DNA of 64,000 nucleotides, from contig DGQT01000042.1 in the NCBI GenBank assembly GCA_002390845.1, positions 124,001-188,000 of the forward strand. The letters run 5' to 3'. Both the position numbers and the translations under genes were made by a program. How positions within the stretch are numbered: the stretch's first letter is position 1; every line of letters begins with the position of its first letter. Shown one piece after another: positions 50,330-58,478 of this stretch. This stretch comes from Chitinophagaceae bacterium UBA4407. GTDB taxonomy: Bacteria; Bacteroidota; Bacteroidia; Chitinophagales; Chitinophagaceae. Below the pieces are notes generated by a model. That model saw nothing but the letters and a program-made list of their open reading frames with translations. It had not been told where the DNA came from and did no database searches.

Positions 50330-51126
50330 GCAAAAAAATAGCCATAATCGGCGGCGGTAATTTAGGTACCGCCATAGCAGAAGGATTAATAAGCAGTGGC
50401 TTTGTAAAGCCCGAACATATTATTATTACCAAAAGAAATATTGCAACACTAAAGCCACTTGAGGAAAAAGGTATATTGGTTAGCAACAGCAATACAGAAG
50501 CAGTGCAATATGCCGATTGGGTAATTCTTGCTGTAAAGCCTTTTCAAATCCGTGAAATACTGCTGCAATTAAAACCCAACCTAAATACAAAACGCCACAC
50601 ACTCATCAGTGTAATCACCGGCATTTGGATAAAAGACATACAGGATATTCTTGGCAACGAATTCACACTTTTCCGCGCAATGCCCAATACTGCCATTGCA
50701 ATCCAGGAAAGCATTACCTGTATCTGTAAGATTAATGCAAGTGCAGAACAAACGCAATATGTGGATGATCTTTTTAACCAGCTTGGTAAAACTGCTTTCA
50801 TAGAAGAAAAATTAATGGATGCCGCAACCGTGCTTGGTGCTTGCGGCACGGCTTATGCCATGCGTTACATACGTGCCAACATACAGGGAGGTATAGAGAT
50901 CGGGTTCGATGTAGCTACCGCATCGCTTATAGCGGCGCAGACTGTAAAGGGTGCTGCAGAATTATTGCTTACGCGGCACACACATCCCGAAGCCGAGATC
51001 GATAAAGTAACTACGCCTAAAGGCTGTACCATAGCGGGTTTAAACGAAATGGAACACCAGGGTTTCAGCTCATCTTTAATAAAAGGAATTGCTACGAGTT
51101 ATAAAAAAATTGTAAGCGATATGTAG
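50326..51126 (+). CDS. proC: Pyrroline-5-carboxylate reductase
   Basis: A 266-residue enzyme for the last step of proline synthesis. The NADP-binding loop is IIGGGNLGTAIAEGL at 7-21, followed by AVKPFQ near 71-76, FRAMPNTAIAIQES near 122-135 and the C-terminal signature KVTTPKGCTIAGLNEME near 226-242. Length is normal. It is translationally coupled to the toxin gene in front of it, which could make toxin and proline enzyme levels rise together. Confidence 0.95.
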   Translation: MSKKIAIIGGGNLGTAIAEGLISSGFVKPEHIIITKRNIATLKPLEEKGILVSNSNTEAVQYADWVILAVKPFQIREILLQLKPNLNTKRHTLISVITGIWIKDIQDILGNEFTLFRAMPNTAIAIQESITCICKINASAEQTQYVDDLFNQLGKTAFIEEKLMDAATVLGACGTAYAMRYIRANIQGGIEIGFDVATASLIAAQTVKGAAELLLTRHTHPEAEIDKVTTPKGCTIAGLNEMEHQGFSSSLIKGIATSYKKIVSDM

Positions 51127-51154
51127 TTTTTTTGTAGCTGTACAACCACTACTT

Positions 51155-51186
51155 TGGGCATCGCCTGTTGTGTCACTCACTTGTAC
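51155..51186 (+). repeat. Element A half-unit (GTG-type), forward
   Basis: GGGCATCGCCTG (51157) and core TTGTGTCACTCACTTGTAC at 51168-51186, matching the start of the units at 6871 and 36322. No partner before 52982. Confidence 0.8.
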
Positions 51187-51321
51187 TTTCTGTTCTTTGT
51201 TTGGCAATGTGCAGCAGTATAATAATAACCGGGCTGTCGCTATTCTCAATTTCAAAATGTATAATAAATTTACATACGCTGCAACGTTTACGTTCCTGCC
51301 ATTGTCAGCAAATAAAAAAAT

Positions 51322-51699
51322 ATGAAAAATAAGCTTTTAATTGTTTCAATTTGTTGTTCAGTTCTTTTTACGGCATGCAGTAAAAGTACCCCATTAAAAG
51401 ATGGGGAAGTTTTAATAAGGGTTGAAAATGCAACCACCACTGACTTTCAAAATATTATAGTTGCAGAAAAAAAATTTGGCAGCGTAAATGCAGCAGTAGT
51501 TACCGGTTATCAAAGTTTTAAAGATGTAATTGCTTACCCGGGCGCCAATATTGTTTCGGCAACAGGTACTGTTTATGCGGGTTTGCTTTATTGCGGTACA
51601 CCGCCATTGCCTTATCTTGAAAACGGTAAGTATAAACTGCAAATATTTTACGACAGCTTAACTTACTCACACTACAACGCACGTTATATAAAAGAGTAG
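51322..51699 (+). CDS. Hypothetical lipoprotein
   Basis: A 125-residue protein with a lipoprotein signal, lipobox FTACS near 15-19. The mature part looks like a small beta-sandwich (GEVLIRVENATTTDFQNIIV, YQSFKDVIAYPG, NGKYKLQIFYDSLTY). I do not recognise the family. It stands alone between proC and the convergent dienelactone hydrolase gene. The mature chain has a single Cys. Confidence 0.75.
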   Translation: MKNKLLIVSICCSVLFTACSKSTPLKDGEVLIRVENATTTDFQNIIVAEKKFGSVNAAVVTGYQSFKDVIAYPGANIVSATGTVYAGLLYCGTPPLPYLENGKYKLQIFYDSLTYSHYNARYIKE

Positions 51700-51881
51700 A
51701 AAAGCAGCAGTAAAGCTTTTTGTTTGCATGCCTCTGGAGGTTCTTCTTTCTTTAAGAAACTCCAGTAAAGTAAGTTTGCAATACTGCCTAAGAAACTTGA
51801 TGCTGATGGGTGGCAATATGGCGCAGCAACAACCAATACAGGTTACAAAAGAATTATCCTGTTTATTAAATAGTTGCTTTT

Positions 51882-52721
51882 TTACTTCATTCTTTCTTTC
51901 ACAAATGCCAGTACTTTTTTATGTGCATCTTCTTTTGCTTCCGGATTAAATGAAGGGTTGCTCGGATTGGCAAAACCATGATTGGCTTCGTATCGGTTTA
52001 CCATCAGTTTTATGCCAGCGGCCTGGGCATCTTTTTCAAACTGGTCAACAACAGCGGGGCTGGGCCATTGGTCCTGGTTACCAAAAAAACCGATCACATC
52101 ACAATTCAGGGTTTTTAGCCTGTCCACATTTTTCTCAGGCTGGCCGTAATACATCATACAACCCACTACTTGCTTACCACCTTCTATAGCTGTTTGTAAG
52201 CTCCAACCTCCACCAAAACACCAGCCAATTGTAAACACTTTAGCATCAGCACCTACATAGCCATAAGCTCCGCGAATAATGGAAATGGCACGCTCAGTTT
52301 TCACCGTCTGCATGTATTTGCCGGCATCATCGCGGTTGGCTGCAACTTTATTGTCGTAAAGGTCTAAAGCAATTACATTTACGCCCAGTTCATTGGAAAG
52401 TTTTTCAGCTTCCTGTTTAATATAGTCGTTCAGGCCATACCACTCGTGTACAACGAACAAATAGTAGTTCGTGTTTTTATCTGCCTTAATTTCAAAAGCA
52501 TGCGCATCAGTGCCATCTGTTGTTTTATAGGTAATATCTTTTCCTTTTTCGCTCATATAAACGAAAGGCAAAGGATCGGGGTGCATCATTTTAAAAGATT
52601 TATCAGATGCATTTAATGCATATTCTTCAGTAGCGCCAACCGGCGCACAACAAGTTATTTTTTCCTGGGCTTTTGCAACGAAACCTGATATGATACAAAG
52701 TGCCGCAATAATTTTTCTCAT
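51882..52721 (-). CDS. Exported dienelactone hydrolase-family protein
   Basis: A 279-residue alpha/beta hydrolase with a signal peptide (to VAKA, about residue 18). The nucleophile elbow reads GWCFGGG near 168-174, with Cys in the place typical of dienelactone hydrolases; Asp lies in FFGNQDQWPSP near 225 and His in ANHGFANP near 255. An extra N-terminal segment with two Cys (ITCCAPVG, residues 23-25) precedes the domain. Substrate unknown; periplasmic DLH-like proteins in Bacteroidota are mostly uncharacterised. Confidence 0.88.
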   Translation of the reverse strand: MRKIIAALCIISGFVAKAQEKITCCAPVGATEEYALNASDKSFKMMHPDPLPFVYMSEKGKDITYKTTDGTDAHAFEIKADKNTNYYLFVVHEWYGLNDYIKQEAEKLSNELGVNVIALDLYDNKVAANRDDAGKYMQTVKTERAISIIRGAYGYVGADAKVFTIGWCFGGGWSLQTAIEGGKQVVGCMMYYGQPEKNVDRLKTLNCDVIGFFGNQDQWPSPAVVDQFEKDAQAAGIKLMVNRYEANHGFANPSNPSFNPEAKEDAHKKVLAFVKERMK

Positions 52722-52981
52722 ATTTTTTTATTTTTTGTAACTCCAATAATGTTAACAGTATAAAGGTAAAATGGTTGCTTCAAATGCAATTTTTTTTAAC
52801 CCCATACCAAGTGAAATTTTTTTGAGCCGGAAAATAGCTTTAGGTTTGCATGACCTCCGAGAATTTATTTTTCTTCGTCAAGGTCTTTCCGGATTTACCA
52901 AATATTTTATAGTTAAAAAATCGCTGAACAAGGTATTATTTTGTTCGTGTTTTTTTGTTTTTTTAGTTCATTCATATTCTG

Positions 52982-53112
52982 AACATAAAAGTGTGCGATT
53001 CCGAAACAAGTTCGGAACAGGCTGCCACGGCTGTTTCCGTGTTGCCATGAAAGAGGAACTTTGAAACGAGCGTGGCAAGAGAAGTTCAAGCAGGGTTCGG
53101 TAAGCCGGGTTC
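52982..53112 (-). repeat. Element A reverse unit interrupted in its core by an 80-base insert
   Basis: AACATAAAAGTGTGCGA (52982-52998) is broken by an insert with TTCCGAA/TTCGGAA and GCCACGGC/GCCGTG-type inverted pieces, then resumes as GGCAAGAGAAGTTCAAGC (about 53074) and ends AAGCCGGGTTC (53102-53112). The rest of gap 52722-53162 is AT-rich without other signals. Confidence 0.7.
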
Positions 53113-53162
53113 AAAAAATTTCTTTATAAAGATTTATATACAAATTAATTAACCATACCATT

Positions 53163-54812
53163 ATGGCCAAGTACATTTTTGTTACCGGCGGCGTAACAAG
53201 CAGTTTAGGAAAAGGAATTATTGCGGCAAGTCTTGCCAAATTGTTGCAGGCAAGGGGTTTTACTGTAACTATTCAAAAGTTTGATCCTTATATCAACGTG
53301 GATCCGGGCACATTGAACCCTTATGAGCATGGGGAATGTTATGTTACTGAAGATGGCGCAGAAACTGATCTCGACCTGGGCCACTACGAACGGTTTCTTG
53401 GCATTTATACTTCACAGGCAAATAATGTGACTACAGGCCGTATTTACCAAACCGTTATTAACCGCGAACGTGCCGGTGATTTTCTTGGAAAAACCGTACA
53501 GGTTGTGCCGCATATTACAGATGAAATTAAACGCCGCATGCTGCTACTGGGCAAAGGTGGCAAATTTGATATTGTGATCACTGAAATTGGTGGAACTGTT
53601 GGCGACATTGAAAGCCTTCCTTTTATTGAAGCGGTGCGCCAGATACAATGGGAACTGCCGGAGCAGGATGTGGTAGTAATCCATCTTACATTAATACCCT
53701 ATCTACGGGCAGCAAAAGAATTAAAAACAAAACCTACACAGCACAGTGTAAAAATGCTGAGCGAAACCGGTGTGCATCCTGACATTATTGTTGCCAGAAC
53801 CGAAGAACCGCTGGGTAATGATATAAAGCGTAAGATTGCTTTGTTCTGTAACGTAAAACCCGAGGCTGTAATTGAGGCAATGGATGCGCCTACGATCTAC
53901 GAGGTACCATTGGCGATGCTACGCGAAAAGTTGGACGTAATTACCATGCGGATGCTCGGCATCAGCGTATTTCCGGAACCAAATCTTACCAACTGGAAAT
54001 TATTTCTTGATAAGTTAAAATATCCAAAAAGCAAAGTAACCGTAGGGCTTATTGGTAAATATATTGAACTACAGGATGCCTATAAATCCATACTCGAAAG
54101 TTTTATACATGCTGGTGCGGTTAATGAAGTAAAAGTGCAGGTTGTAAATGTTCACAGCGAACATATTACTGATGATAATGTGGCCGAAAAACTGGAAGGT
54201 CTGGACGGTTTACTGGTGGCTCCGGGTTTTGGCAACCGCGGTACCGAAGGTAAAATTATAGCTGTAAAATATGCCCGCGAAAACGGTTTACCATTCTTTG
54301 GTATTTGTCTGGGTATGCAAATGGCCGTAATTGAATTTGCAAGAAATATACTGGGCTTAACAGATGCGCATTCTACCGAAATGAATGCCAATACAACGGA
54401 ACCGGTTATTAACATGATGGAAGAGCAAAAGAAAATCAAGGCAATGGGCGGCACTATGCGTTTAGGTGCATATCCATGCGAAATAAAAGAAGGAACATTG
54501 GCTCACCAGATTTATGGTACTACGCATATCAGCGAAAGGCATCGCCACCGTTACGAGTTTAACAGCGATTACCTGGAGCAGTTTGAGCAAAATGGTATGA
54601 TCGCCAGCGGAATCAATCCTGATACAGGTTTAACAGAGATCATGGAAATTCCTTCGCATCCATTTTTTATTGGCGTGCAGTATCATCCGGAATTAAAGAG
54701 TTCGGTAGAAAAGCCGGCACCTTTGTTTATACATTTTGTTGCAGCAATGAAAAAATACAACGAGCAGAATATTACCATCAAAAACCCGTTGCTCCAAAGC
54801 GAAATGATCTAA
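53163..54812 (+). CDS. pyrG: CTP synthase
   Basis: A 549-residue enzyme that makes CTP from UTP, ATP and glutamine. The N-terminal synthetase domain has the P-loop GGVTSSLGKGI (8-18), and YVTEDGAETDLDLGHYERF near 60-78. The C-terminal class I amidotransferase has the nucleophile in FFGICLGMQ near 379 and HPFFIGVQYHPE near 503-514. Full length and intact; it is monocistronic here, with a repeat in front and a terminator at 54972. Confidence 0.98.
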   Translation: MAKYIFVTGGVTSSLGKGIIAASLAKLLQARGFTVTIQKFDPYINVDPGTLNPYEHGECYVTEDGAETDLDLGHYERFLGIYTSQANNVTTGRIYQTVINRERAGDFLGKTVQVVPHITDEIKRRMLLLGKGGKFDIVITEIGGTVGDIESLPFIEAVRQIQWELPEQDVVVIHLTLIPYLRAAKELKTKPTQHSVKMLSETGVHPDIIVARTEEPLGNDIKRKIALFCNVKPEAVIEAMDAPTIYEVPLAMLREKLDVITMRMLGISVFPEPNLTNWKLFLDKLKYPKSKVTVGLIGKYIELQDAYKSILESFIHAGAVNEVKVQVVNVHSEHITDDNVAEKLEGLDGLLVAPGFGNRGTEGKIIAVKYARENGLPFFGICLGMQMAVIEFARNILGLTDAHSTEMNANTTEPVINMMEEQKKIKAMGGTMRLGAYPCEIKEGTLAHQIYGTTHISERHRHRYEFNSDYLEQFEQNGMIASGINPDTGLTEIMEIPSHPFFIGVQYHPELKSSVEKPAPLFIHFVAAMKKYNEQNITIKNPLLQSEMI

Positions 54813-54874
54813 CGATTTGTAATTTCTGAAATTTATTTTTATGTACCTTGCTTCAGAATAAGAATCAGGCATCC

Positions 54875-54893
54875 TTGCGTCGCACACTTGAAC
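54875..54893 (+). repeat. Element A core (GCG-type), forward
   Basis: TTGCGTCGCACACTTGAAC at 54875-54893 followed by GTTCGGA. The outer part is degenerate (TTGCTTCAGAATAAG). Confidence 0.75.
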
Positions 54894-54971
54894 GTTCGGA
54901 TACTTTGTTCAGCAAAAGACGGAATTACAGCCAGTAATAAATACAACTCAAACTTCAAGGCTTTTTAGTAG

Positions 54972-54999
54972 AGCGTCGCTGCAAAGCGCCGCTTTTTTT
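54972..54999 (+). terminator. Intrinsic terminator after pyrG
   Basis: AGCGTCGCT (54972-54980), loop GCAA, AGCGCCGCT (54985-54993), then seven T. One mismatch in a 9-base stem. It lies 160 bases after pyrG and 60 bases before the next gene. Confidence 0.7.
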
Positions 55000-55059
55000 A
55001 TTGGTGTATGTTGAATGGTTTTTTAAAAAATATTTCAAAGAAAACCCAAATAACGAATT

Positions 55060-56523
55060 ATGATTAACACAAACATTCCTGTTGTAACAATTATTGGCGG
55101 CGGTTTCTGCGGTATGATGACTGCGGTGCATTTGTGCAAAAGATCGCAACTGCCACTGAAGATCATCATTATAAACGATGATTATCCTTTTGGTAAAGGC
55201 GTGGCTTACAGCGCTCATACCAGCAAGTATCTTTTAAATGTACGGGCCATAAACATGAGCGCTTTTCCAGATGATAAGGAACATTTTCTCAACTGGATCT
55301 GTAAACAGGATGACTACAAAGCAATTGGCAAAACCATCATGACCAATGTGTATATGCCACGCAAAAAATACGGAGAATACCTTACATCTGTCTGGAGTGA
55401 AATGCTGCAAAATAAAAATGAAACAGTAGATGTCGAACTTATCAGCGACACCGCAACCGATATTTCAAAAGGCCCCGATGGATATACGGTAAAGCTTAAA
55501 CACGCAAGACCCATTGTTACAGATTTTATTGTACTTGCAACAGGCAATAATAAACCAGGCAATATCGGCATTACAGATGAAGCGATTCTTTCCGGTGTAA
55601 AATATTTCTCCAATCCCTGGTCGCATGCAAGTGTAAGTAATGTGCAATCAGAAAAAAATATACTGGTAGTTGGCAACGGCTTAACAATGATCGACACAGT
55701 TTTAGGGTTACTCGAAAATAATTTTGGCGGCACCATTTACACTATATCGACCAGCGGTTTTTCATTACTGCCTCATAAATACAACCTGCTGGTTTATGAA
55801 AACATTGTAAAAGAACTACCCGAAACTTATACGCTGCACAGCCTGCTTACACTCGTAAACAAACATGCAAAGAGCCTTACAAAAGTTGGTATTGGTGTTC
55901 ATCTGGTAATAGATGCATTGCGCCCTTATACACAGCAGATATGGCAATCGCTCAGCTTCAGGGAGAAGAAAATCTTTTTAAAAAAATTAAGCTACCCGTG
56001 GAACGCTTTACGGCACAGGGTTCCGCTACATATTTACGAACATATCCAAAACCTGCGGATGAACAAAAAGCTGATCACTTTTTCAGGAAAGCTTATACAG
56101 GCAACGGCTACTGAAGAAGGCATCAGTGCAGTTTTGTTTGACAAGAAAAATAAAAAGGAGGAAACAATTATTGTTGACAGAATTATTAATTGCACTGGCC
56201 CGCAATCCAATATCCACGAATGTTCTAATACGCTGCTGCGCAAGCTTGCAGAGAAAAGAATGATCGTGCCTGACGAACTACAGCTTGGTATTGACGCAGA
56301 TCCTGCCACTGCTGCGGTCATCAATGCCAATGGAGAAAAAAGCAACAACATTTTTACAATTGGCAGTAATTTAAAAGGTGTTCTATGGGAAAGTGTTGCT
56401 GTGCCAGAACTGCGTGTGCAGGCACAAAACTTAGCTATTACCATTATTGATAAGGCAGCCGGACATTTACTTGCAAGCCTTACTTCTTTAAAAAAGAAAT
56501 TCGAACAAAGCTATATTGAGTAG
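55060..56523 (+). CDS. FAD/NAD(P)-binding protein (HpyO-like)
   Basis: A 487-residue flavoprotein. The N-terminal FAD loop is IGGGFCGMMTAVHL near 10-23, followed by NDDYPFGKGVAYSAH near 41-55, which is the signature of the FAD-NAD(P)-binding family that includes HpyO. A second nucleotide loop, LVVGNGLTMIDTVLGLL, appears near 200-216, and ATGNNKPGN near 165. No membrane segment. Probably an oxidoreductase of unknown substrate; related enzymes hydroxylate amino acids, but nothing nearby confirms this. Confidence 0.87.
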   Translation: MINTNIPVVTIIGGGFCGMMTAVHLCKRSQLPLKIIIINDDYPFGKGVAYSAHTSKYLLNVRAINMSAFPDDKEHFLNWICKQDDYKAIGKTIMTNVYMPRKKYGEYLTSVWSEMLQNKNETVDVELISDTATDISKGPDGYTVKLKHARPIVTDFIVLATGNNKPGNIGITDEAILSGVKYFSNPWSHASVSNVQSEKNILVVGNGLTMIDTVLGLLENNFGGTIYTISTSGFSLLPHKYNLLVYENIVKELPETYTLHSLLTLVNKHAKSLTKVGIGVHLVIDALRPYTQQIWQSLSFREKKIFLKKLSYPWNALRHRVPLHIYEHIQNLRMNKKLITFSGKLIQATATEEGISAVLFDKKNKKEETIIVDRIINCTGPQSNIHECSNTLLRKLAEKRMIVPDELQLGIDADPATAAVINANGEKSNNIFTIGSNLKGVLWESVAVPELRVQAQNLAITIIDKAAGHLLASLTSLKKKFEQSYIE

Positions 56524-56533
56524 GTATTTTTTT

Positions 56534-56585
56534 GGGCCGGGCTAAAGAATAAATATGAAGCTTTCGTTGCCTCGCACACTTGTAC
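56534..56585 (+). repeat. Element A half-unit (variant GCCTCGC core), forward
   Basis: Outer end GGGCCGGGC at 56534-56542, TATGAAGC at 56554, core TTGCCTCGCACACTTGTAC at 56567-56585. One base differs from the common core and breaks the TGCG/CGCA pairing. Confidence 0.85.
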
Positions 56586-56680
56586 GTTCCGACTTTTATT
56601 CAGCAACAGGATGCAGTTCAGCTAAAAATTACAGTGCTTGTTTTATTTGAATAATACAGCATAGCCAGTGCTTTATAAAA

Positions 56681-56863
56681 TTATCCAGCCTTTCTCGGCG
56701 TAGAAACACTGTTACCTTTTTTAGAAGAAGAAATACCCTTGCTTGCAATAAAGGTAGAACTCTTGGAATGCGCACCTGCACCTGTATTTTTTGTTACCAT
56801 TCCCGAAGGCGCAGCTTTCTTTGGTGCTTTTGCTTTTGATCTTTTTGAATTTGACTTAGCCAT
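56681..56863 (-). CDS. Small Lys/Ser-rich basic protein
   Basis: A 60-residue protein with 15 Lys/Arg and many Ser, Ala and Gly, no hydrophobic core and almost certainly disordered. KRSKAKAPKKAAP at residues 7-19 resembles the Lys/Ala/Pro repeats of the gene at 61847. It may be a nucleic-acid-binding or ribosome-associated protein; no known family was recognised. It starts with a good ATG and its frame is intact, but expression is unproven. Confidence 0.6.
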   Translation of the reverse strand: MAKSNSKRSKAKAPKKAAPSGMVTKNTGAGAHSKSSTFIASKGISSSKKGNSVSTPRKAG

Positions 56864-56996
56864 AAAGTTGAGTTTTAATTATCTTGAAAAGTACTAAAAT
56901 TAAATTGATTCTCCAGATGAACTGTACACCAACAAAGTTAATCTTGTGCAATACTAATTAACGTAAGTGTATTTTTTAAAAAAGCATTTAAAAACT

Positions 56997-57028
56997 TTTG
57001 GCGTAGAATGTTTTGATAATTACTTTCG
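56997..57028 (+). promoter_or_regulatory. Candidate promoter of the asd leader transcript
   Basis: TTTG at 56997-57000 and TACTTTCG at 57021-57028 are 20 bases apart, close to the Bacteroidota TTTG/TAnnTTTG consensus with one mismatch. The leader ATG lies only 9 bases further, which would give a very short 5' end; an upstream promoter cannot be excluded. Confidence 0.4.
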
Positions 57029-57036
57029 CCACCGCA

Positions 57037-57102
57037 ATGAAATTAGCAATAAAACATACAACCACAACAAAGAAGATGCATCCCAAAGAGGAAGTTGCTT
57101 AA
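57037..57102 (+). CDS. Candidate threonine-rich leader peptide of asd
   Basis: A 21-codon frame, ATG at 57037 to TAA at 57100-57102. Residues 8-11 are four consecutive Thr codons (ACA ACC ACA ACA, 57058-57069), preceded by MKLAIKH and followed by KKMHPKEEVA. Only the small minus-strand gene is upstream, and a terminator lies 25 bases downstream, so the frame fits an attenuation leader for the aspartate-semialdehyde dehydrogenase gene, an enzyme of threonine synthesis. This is an inference from layout. Confidence 0.6.
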   Translation: MKLAIKHTTTTKKMHPKEEVA

Positions 57103-57126
57103 TGTTTGTGTACAGAACAATATAAC

Positions 57127-57160
57127 AAAAAAGCCTTCCTTGCAACAGGAAGGCTTTTTT
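57127..57160 (+). terminator. Attenuator terminator before asd
   Basis: Stem GCCTTCCT (57133-57140) / AGGAAGGC (57147-57154), loop TGCAAC, extended by A6/T6, ending in a T run. The 5' arm CTTCCT (57135-57140) can instead pair with AGGAAG at 57089-57094 inside the leader peptide, which would be the antiterminator. asd starts 166 bases later. Confidence 0.85.
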
Positions 57161-57235
57161 GTTACCCAATATCATTTAGCGGGAAGTTGAAAAGAAAAGC
57201 AGGAAGTTGCACATTGCCGGATAGTATTACTGAAC

Positions 57236-57286
57236 GTACAAGAGTGCGACGCAAGAGCAGATGAAAGTAGTAATGCAGTTTGGCTC
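57236..57286 (-). repeat. Element A half-unit (GCG-type), reverse
   Basis: GAACGTACAAG and core GTACAAGAGTGCGACGCAA at 57236-57254, outer end TTTGGCTC at 57279-57286. It lies between the attenuator and the asd start in the gap 56864-57326. Confidence 0.82.
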
Positions 57287-57326
57287 AAAAAAAAGGAAGA
57301 ATAAAACAACAATTAAAACCATAACA

Positions 57327-58319
57327 ATGAAAGTAGCAGTAGTAGGCGCAACAGGCCTGGTAGGCACAAAAATGTTGCAGGTTCTGGCAGAAAGAAATTT
57401 TCCTGTAACAGAACTGGTTCCGGTAGCAAGTGAACGCAGCGTAGGCAAGGAAGTAGAATTTAAAGGAACAAAATATAAGGTAGTCAGCATGACAGATGCA
57501 ATAGCCGCAAAGCCTGCCGTAGCAATATTTTCAGCGGGTGGCAGTACTTCGTTGGAATGGGCGCCAAAGTTCGCCGAAGCCGGTATTACTGTAATAGATA
57601 ATTCATCAGCATGGCGTATGGACCCTACCAAAAAGCTTGTTGTTCCGGAAATAAATGCAGATGCATTAACAGCAGAAGATAAAATAATAGCCAACCCCAA
57701 CTGCTCTACCATACAGATGGTTGTAGCGCTGAATCCGCTGCATAAAAAATATGTGATCAAAAGAATAGTGGTAAGCACGTACCAGAGCGTAACAGGCACC
57801 GGTGTAAAAGCTGTGGATCAGTTAATGAATGAAAGAAAAGGAGTGGAAGGCGATATGGCTTACAAGTACCCGATTGACCTGAATGTTATTCCGCAGATTG
57901 ATGTGTTTCTGGACAATGGCTACACGAAAGAAGAAATGAAAATGGTAAAAGAAACCTGCAAAATTATGCGGGATGATTCTATACGTGTTACGGCTACCAC
58001 AGTTCGTATACCCGTCGTAGGTGGGCACAGCGAAAGCGTGAATGTTGAATTTGAACATGATTTTGATGTGGAAGAAATAAAAGCAATTCTTAGAGATTCA
58101 CCCGGTGTTATTGTGCAGGATGATCCTGCAAACCAGCAATACCCGATGCCTTTATGGGCACATGAAAAAGATGAGGTATTCGTTGGCAGGATCCGTCGCG
58201 ATGAAACCCAGGCCAACACTTTGAACATGTGGATTGTTAGTGATAACCTTCGCAAAGGAGCTGCTACCAATGCAGTACAGATTGCAGAGTACCTATTATC
58301 TAAAAATATGTTGTTATAA
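57327..58319 (+). CDS. asd: Aspartate-semialdehyde dehydrogenase
   Basis: The ATG at 57327 (MKVAVVGATGLVGTK) is chosen because the NADP loop GATGLVG normally begins within the first ten residues; the longer frame starts inside a repeat. The 330-residue enzyme reduces aspartyl phosphate to aspartate semialdehyde for threonine, methionine, lysine and isoleucine synthesis. The active-site Cys is in ANPNCSTIQM near 130-139, followed by STYQSVTGTG near 154-163 and VGGHSESVNVEF near 230-242. Preceded by a candidate Thr attenuator; followed by a strong terminator. Confidence 0.97.
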   Translation: MKVAVVGATGLVGTKMLQVLAERNFPVTELVPVASERSVGKEVEFKGTKYKVVSMTDAIAAKPAVAIFSAGGSTSLEWAPKFAEAGITVIDNSSAWRMDPTKKLVVPEINADALTAEDKIIANPNCSTIQMVVALNPLHKKYVIKRIVVSTYQSVTGTGVKAVDQLMNERKGVEGDMAYKYPIDLNVIPQIDVFLDNGYTKEEMKMVKETCKIMRDDSIRVTATTVRIPVVGGHSESVNVEFEHDFDVEEIKAILRDSPGVIVQDDPANQQYPMPLWAHEKDEVFVGRIRRDETQANTLNMWIVSDNLRKGAATNAVQIAEYLLSKNMLL

Positions 58320-58338
58320 CTTCTATGAGCGAACAACT

Positions 58339-58371
58339 AAAAGCTCCCGTTCAAAACCGGGAGCTTTTTTT
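58339..58371 (+). terminator. Intrinsic terminator after asd
   Basis: AAAAGCTCCCG (58339-58349) pairs with CGGGAGCTTTT (58358-58368), followed by further T to 58371. It is 19 bases past the asd stop. Confidence 0.9.
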
Positions 58372-58422
58372 GTGAATAAAAGCAACTTCTTTTTCTTTAA
58401 TTCCTTTAAAATTATGTTGCAT

Positions 58423-58430
58423 TAATTTTG
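58423..58430 (+). promoter_or_regulatory. Bacteroidota-type -7 box (TAATTTTG)
   Basis: TAATTTTG is an exact TAnnTTTG match 49 bases before the ATG at 58479, after the asd terminator. No convincing -33 TTTG box at the expected spacing. Confidence 0.5.
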
Positions 58431-58478
58431 TTTTACTAATATTACTGAATAATCAATAACTCTTAATTTTTAAGAAAC

